From positions 208,451,741 through 208,515,740 of the forward strand of contig CM041465.1 in assembly GCA_023213395.1 (NCBI GenBank): DNA of 64,000 nucleotides, given 5' to 3'. This document shows positions 60,815-64,000 of this stretch, piece after piece. This stretch comes from Cycas panzhihuaensis. Taxonomy: Eukaryota > Cycadophyta. Each line of letters begins with the position of its first letter. Within the stretch, counting starts at the first letter, position 1. A program made the position numbers and the translations under genes. A model generated the notes under the pieces. It was not told the origin of the DNA. It was given only the letters and a program-made list of their open reading frames with translations, and made no database searches.

Positions 60815-60921
60815 CTTTATTTTGTTGCCTACATTCCCCCTTGCTTGGGAAATACACTCTATGCGGTCTTGAGGGCTTGATGGCTACTGCAGAGAGGGAG
60901 TGTGAAATGATGGCTTTCTGG

Positions 60922-61150
60922 TATTGAAATCAAAGTTTACTACTAAGAAATACGAGAAAGATTTGTAGGTAGAATTAGTCTACCTCATTAATCAATTATT
61001 TTTCATTAATGTTGAACTCATCTTTGTACAATAGCTGATACATAAAAAGATCTATGCAAACTAACTCATACCTCAACTAATTAAACACAAAAAAGGGGGT
61101 TTCATAACATTAAGTTATGAACCTAGACATTAAACATTAATTTTTTAACA
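60922..61150 (-). repeat. 3' LTR of Copia-F
   Basis: On the minus strand it starts TGTTAAAAAATTAATG after the polypurine tract TAAGGGGGAA (61160-61151) and ends near TTTGATTTCAATA. It shares AATTAGTTGAGG-like text and the palindrome GGTAGACTAATTCTACC (60968-60984) with the Copia-D family LTRs. Confidence 0.75.
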
Positions 61151-62118
61151 TTCCCCCTTAATGTTTATATCATTAATCCTAACAACCCCCCCATCATTGA
61201 ACTTTTGGAATTTGTCTTGTGCTAGAGGTTTGGCTAAGATGTTTGTCAGTTGTTCATATATAGATTTGTACACTAGCTCGATTTCTCCATTCTAGATCAG
61301 TTCTTTGATGAAGTGATGATACACCTCAACATGCGTGGTGCGAGCATGAAACACTAGATTCTTGGATTCATTGCATCCTCTTGATGAAGATCCATGTCAC
61401 CAAGAATTTGTATGAACTAGAGGGCTTCTATAGCTGTTGCAATTGCAACTTTGTACTCAAATTTAGTAGAGTAAAGAGTAAGATGAGACTGCTTCTTATT
61501 GCTCCATGTCATTGCAGTTGATACCAAATTGAAATAGTAACCACATGTGGACCTCCTACTATCTACACAACCAACCTTATCTAAATTTGTAAATCCCTTC
61601 AACCTAAAGTTGTCACTATGCATAAATTGAAGTCCATATTGTAGTGTTCCCTATAAGTATTTTAGGTTTCGCTTTGTAGTTACCCAATGGCTCTACTTTA
61701 GCTCTGCCATGAATTTGGAAACCATTCAAACTACAAAGAAAATGTTAAGTTTGGTGATAGTCAGATAAATGAGACTATCAACTGACTAACTATATAGAGT
61801 TCCATCCATCATTGTTCTATCAACTTCAACTGTCAACTTCGTGCTTATCTCCATGGGGCTGGTGTAGGCTTCTAATCTTTCATTCTAAATATCTTCAGAG
61901 TCTCTCTAGTATATTTTGCCTACGAAATGAAGTTTCTACCAAGTTTCTGCAAAACTTTCACTCCAAGGAAGTGGTGAAGTATACCAAGATATGTTATTTT
62001 AAAAGTCCATCTTAGATCTTTCTTCAGGTTTGATATTATTCCTTGTGATCAATAAATCATCAACATATAACACCGTAAAGGTTACACTGTTCTCATGAAC
62101 CTTTATGTATAGGTTTGA

Positions 62119-62401
62119 TGTAACGAACCGTTACACCCAAACCTCAAGGTGTTAGTGAACATCGTTCAGGTGTGTAACATTACCTTCTCCACAAGGTGTC
62201 GATGTCTTGGCGACCCATTCTCGGTGACCCACTCTTGATAATTTCGCGCCCCATCGGTCCCTAGGTGAACATTACTATGTCGACATTCTACCAAGGTGCC
62301 CTTCAAGAATAGAACCCATGACCTTGGCTCTGATACCATTTGTAACGAACTATTACACCAAAACTTCAAGGTGTTAGTGAAGATCGTCCAGGTGTGTAAC
62401 A
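62119..62401 (-). mobile_element. TRIM/SMART-like miniature LTR element, 283 bp
   Basis: Two 61-bp LTRs (62119-62179 and 62341-62401) begin and end TGTTAC...GTTACA and differ at 6 positions. On the minus strand a perfect PBS (62338-62327) follows the first LTR by two bases, and a purine tract (GTGGAGAAGGTAA, 62192-62180) precedes the second. Perfect TTTGA target duplications flank it (62114-62118 and 62402-62406). The 161-bp interior has no coding capacity, so it must have moved using enzymes from another element. It sits in the RT frame of Copia-F and is therefore younger than that insertion. Confidence 0.95.
62327..62338 (-). promoter_or_regulatory. Primer-binding site of the miniature LTR element
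   Basis: The minus strand reads TGGTATCAGAGC, a perfect initiator-Met PBS, two bases from the LTR end. Confidence 0.95.
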
Positions 62402-64000
62402 TTTGAGTTAGCTGGCAATCTTTCAAAACCAATTTTCAGAAAATACCTATCAATTTTCTTATGTCAAGCTCTAGGAGCTTGCTTCAAGCCACACAAAGCC
62501 TTTTTCAACTAAACAACCATTGCCAAATCTTGATAGTAACCATCTTTGCTATTAGAGCAAAAGTTTCTTGGTAGTCAATCCCTTTCTTTTGATTAAAGCC
62601 TTTGACTACTAGTCGAGCTTTCTGCTTGTCGATTATGGCATCAAATTTGTATTTGGTCTTATAGACGCATTTGCATCTGATTGCCTACTTCCTTATTGAT
62701 AATTCCACCAAGTCTCAAGTGTAATTTTACTTCATTACTTGGATTTCTGTGTCCATAGCAACATTCTACTTTTTCTCTTTACTTGCCTCGTCAAAAGTGG
62801 AAGGCGCATCAACATGCAACACCTATGCCATGAGACCATAGTTGACCTATTTAGAAGGTCTCATCTTGGACTTTTTCTTACGTTCTATATTTGATAACTA
62901 ATTTTGAACTTCACTGATGGTTTTCAAGTCCCATTTGGGCAACTTTTTCTCATGGAGGAGGAGGAGCAACTTCAAGCTCAAGCTCCTTAAACTAGAATGA
63001 TTCTATCTCTACCAGATCATTAACTTCAAGCTCATCAGCCTCATCTATAGGTTCTGCCTCAGGTATTGCAATATAGCACAATGAATTAAATTCAGGTTAT
63101 TCCTTGACCTATTGCTTGGCATTAAAATCTTCCTTGTCATTTTCTTCAAAGATGACATCACGAGTTGTTTGCACCTTTTTGGTTTGCAACTCAAAAGTTT
63201 GCTAAACTTTACTCTATTTAGAATATCCAACCAGAACACTCTTGGAACTTTTATCATAAAATTTTTGCCTCTTGTCCTTGGGGTATGCATATACGCAATG
63301 CACCCAAATACTCTAAGACGGTTCACAATCGATCTCCTATATGACCAAGGCTCCTCGAGTGTTATATTTCAAACTGCCTTTGTAGGACATTTGTTGTGTA
63401 GATATGCTGCAACATCCATTGCTTTTGCCCACAAATATTCTGCAACATCTTTCCCTTTCATCATAGACTTAGCTTTTTCAACTAATGTCCTATTCATGCA
63501 TTTAGCCACTCCATTCTATTGTTGTGTGTAGGCAACTGAGAACTACCTCATGATGCCATAATCTTCACAGAATTGATTGAATTCATTAGATGTGAACTCG
63601 CTTCCATTATTAGTGTAAAGAATTTTTATCTAGTGCCTTGATTCATTATCTGCCAACTTCTTAAATTGTTTAAAAATAGTGAAGATATGTGGCTTCTCCT
63701 TTAAGGGATACACTAAAACCTTCTTAGAAAAATCATCAATAAATGGCAAGAAACACTTGGCTTCACCAAGTGATGTTGTTAGCACTGGCCTATAGATCTT
63801 AAAGTGAACCAACCCGAGTTTCTCCTTTGTTCTCTAGGAAATGGTTCACTATGTTGCTTACCTATAATACAAGCACAAGCAGTTTTTAAGCTTGATTTAA
63901 GGCAAGCCATATACTATATTTAATTTATGTATCAATTGAAGACTTGTGTAGTTCAAATGTGCCATATGTTCATGACATAATTTTTGTTTTGAAGATACAA

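Larger units (their letters stand above)
60922..64000 (-). mobile_element. Copia-F: minus-strand Ty1/copia element running off the window
   Basis: Reading leftward from 64000 come integrase, RT, RNase H, polypurine tract and 3' LTR. The 5' part lies beyond the window. A 283-bp TRIM-like element is inserted in its RT (62119-62401). It is less decayed than most copies here: YVDD is intact and several frames of 60-90 codons remain. Confidence 0.9.
61151..64000 (-). pseudogene. Copia-F pol remnant: integrase, RT, RNase H
   Basis: Integrase has LPFIDDFSKKVLVYPLK near 63754-63704 and, after a gap, LRVFGCIAYMHTPR near 63320-63279. RT shows KARLVVKGFNQKKGIDYQET near 62625-62567. The TRIM insertion follows at 62401-62119, then LYVDDLLIT near 62071-62045. 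RNase H has LKGFTNLDKVGCVDSRRSTCGYYF near 61600-61529 in pieces, and KNLVFHARTTHVEVYHHF near 61366-61312. Several stops are TAG at expected Gln sites. The element also lacks continuity at a few frame changes, so it is inactive. Confidence 0.85.

Noticed and set aside
63112-63531. A 139-codon plus-strand frame
   Set aside because: It is antisense to the clear copia integrase frame of Copia-F.
1-64000. tRNA, rRNA, CRISPR array or bacterial-type operon
   Set aside because: None seen; all tRNA-like signals are retroelement primer sites or the SINE promoter.

Overview
This window is plant nuclear DNA from a large, repeat-dominated genome. It holds no intact gene that I can recognise. It is AT-rich, CpG-poor and built almost entirely from LTR retrotransposons at different stages of decay, often inserted into one another. 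Primer-binding sites (PBS) complementary to plant initiator tRNA-Met (TGGTATCAGAGC), a tRNA-type SINE, a miniature LTR element and a LINE fragment all point to a land plant. Stop codons in the old frames are mostly TAG where the family has Gln or Trp, which suggests long-term CHG methylation and deamination. Slow purging of old elements would fit a gymnosperm or another large, slowly turning-over genome, but the species cannot be named from this sequence.

Layout, left to right. 1-3463: 3' part of a Ty1/copia element (Copia-1) ending in its 3' LTR. 3464-4940: 3' end of a Ty3/gypsy chromovirus (Gypsy-0). 5560-14230: a Tat/Athila-like gypsy element (Gypsy-A) split by a second gypsy chromovirus (Gypsy-B, 6810-12396). 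15258-22735: a complete but dead copia element (Copia-B) with both LTRs. 23078-26665: a lone plus-strand LTR abutting a minus-strand copia gag. 26880-33848: a copia element (Copia-D) split inside its RNase H by another copia element (Copia-E, 28352-33395). 33930-34668: an unrecognised decayed frame (block B).

34671-53696: a three-level stack. The outer LTR element X holds gypsy chromovirus Gypsy-C (35656-49892, 416-bp LTRs), which holds Copia-C (36691-44227, 297-bp LTRs that differ at 2 positions, GCTGT target duplication). A second copy of block B follows at 53705.

54130-64000: a CA microsatellite, a minus-strand SINE with a 14-bp target duplication (55314-55480), a LINE remnant (about 56918-58250), a tandem-repeat cluster with a hairpin and a minisatellite (58283-59231), a long glutamine-rich decayed minus-strand frame (59741-60814), and a minus-strand copia element (Copia-F, 60922 to the window end) carrying a 283-bp TRIM/SMART-like element (62119-62401) with a perfect TTTGA duplication.

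No host pathway or operon can be described. The genes present are retroelement gag, protease, integrase, reverse transcriptase and RNase H remnants, none able to encode a complete protein. The most informative features are the nested chronology, the contrast between Copia-C's near-identical LTRs and its broken coding region, the two short non-autonomous elements with clear target duplications, and two decayed frames I cannot assign to a family.
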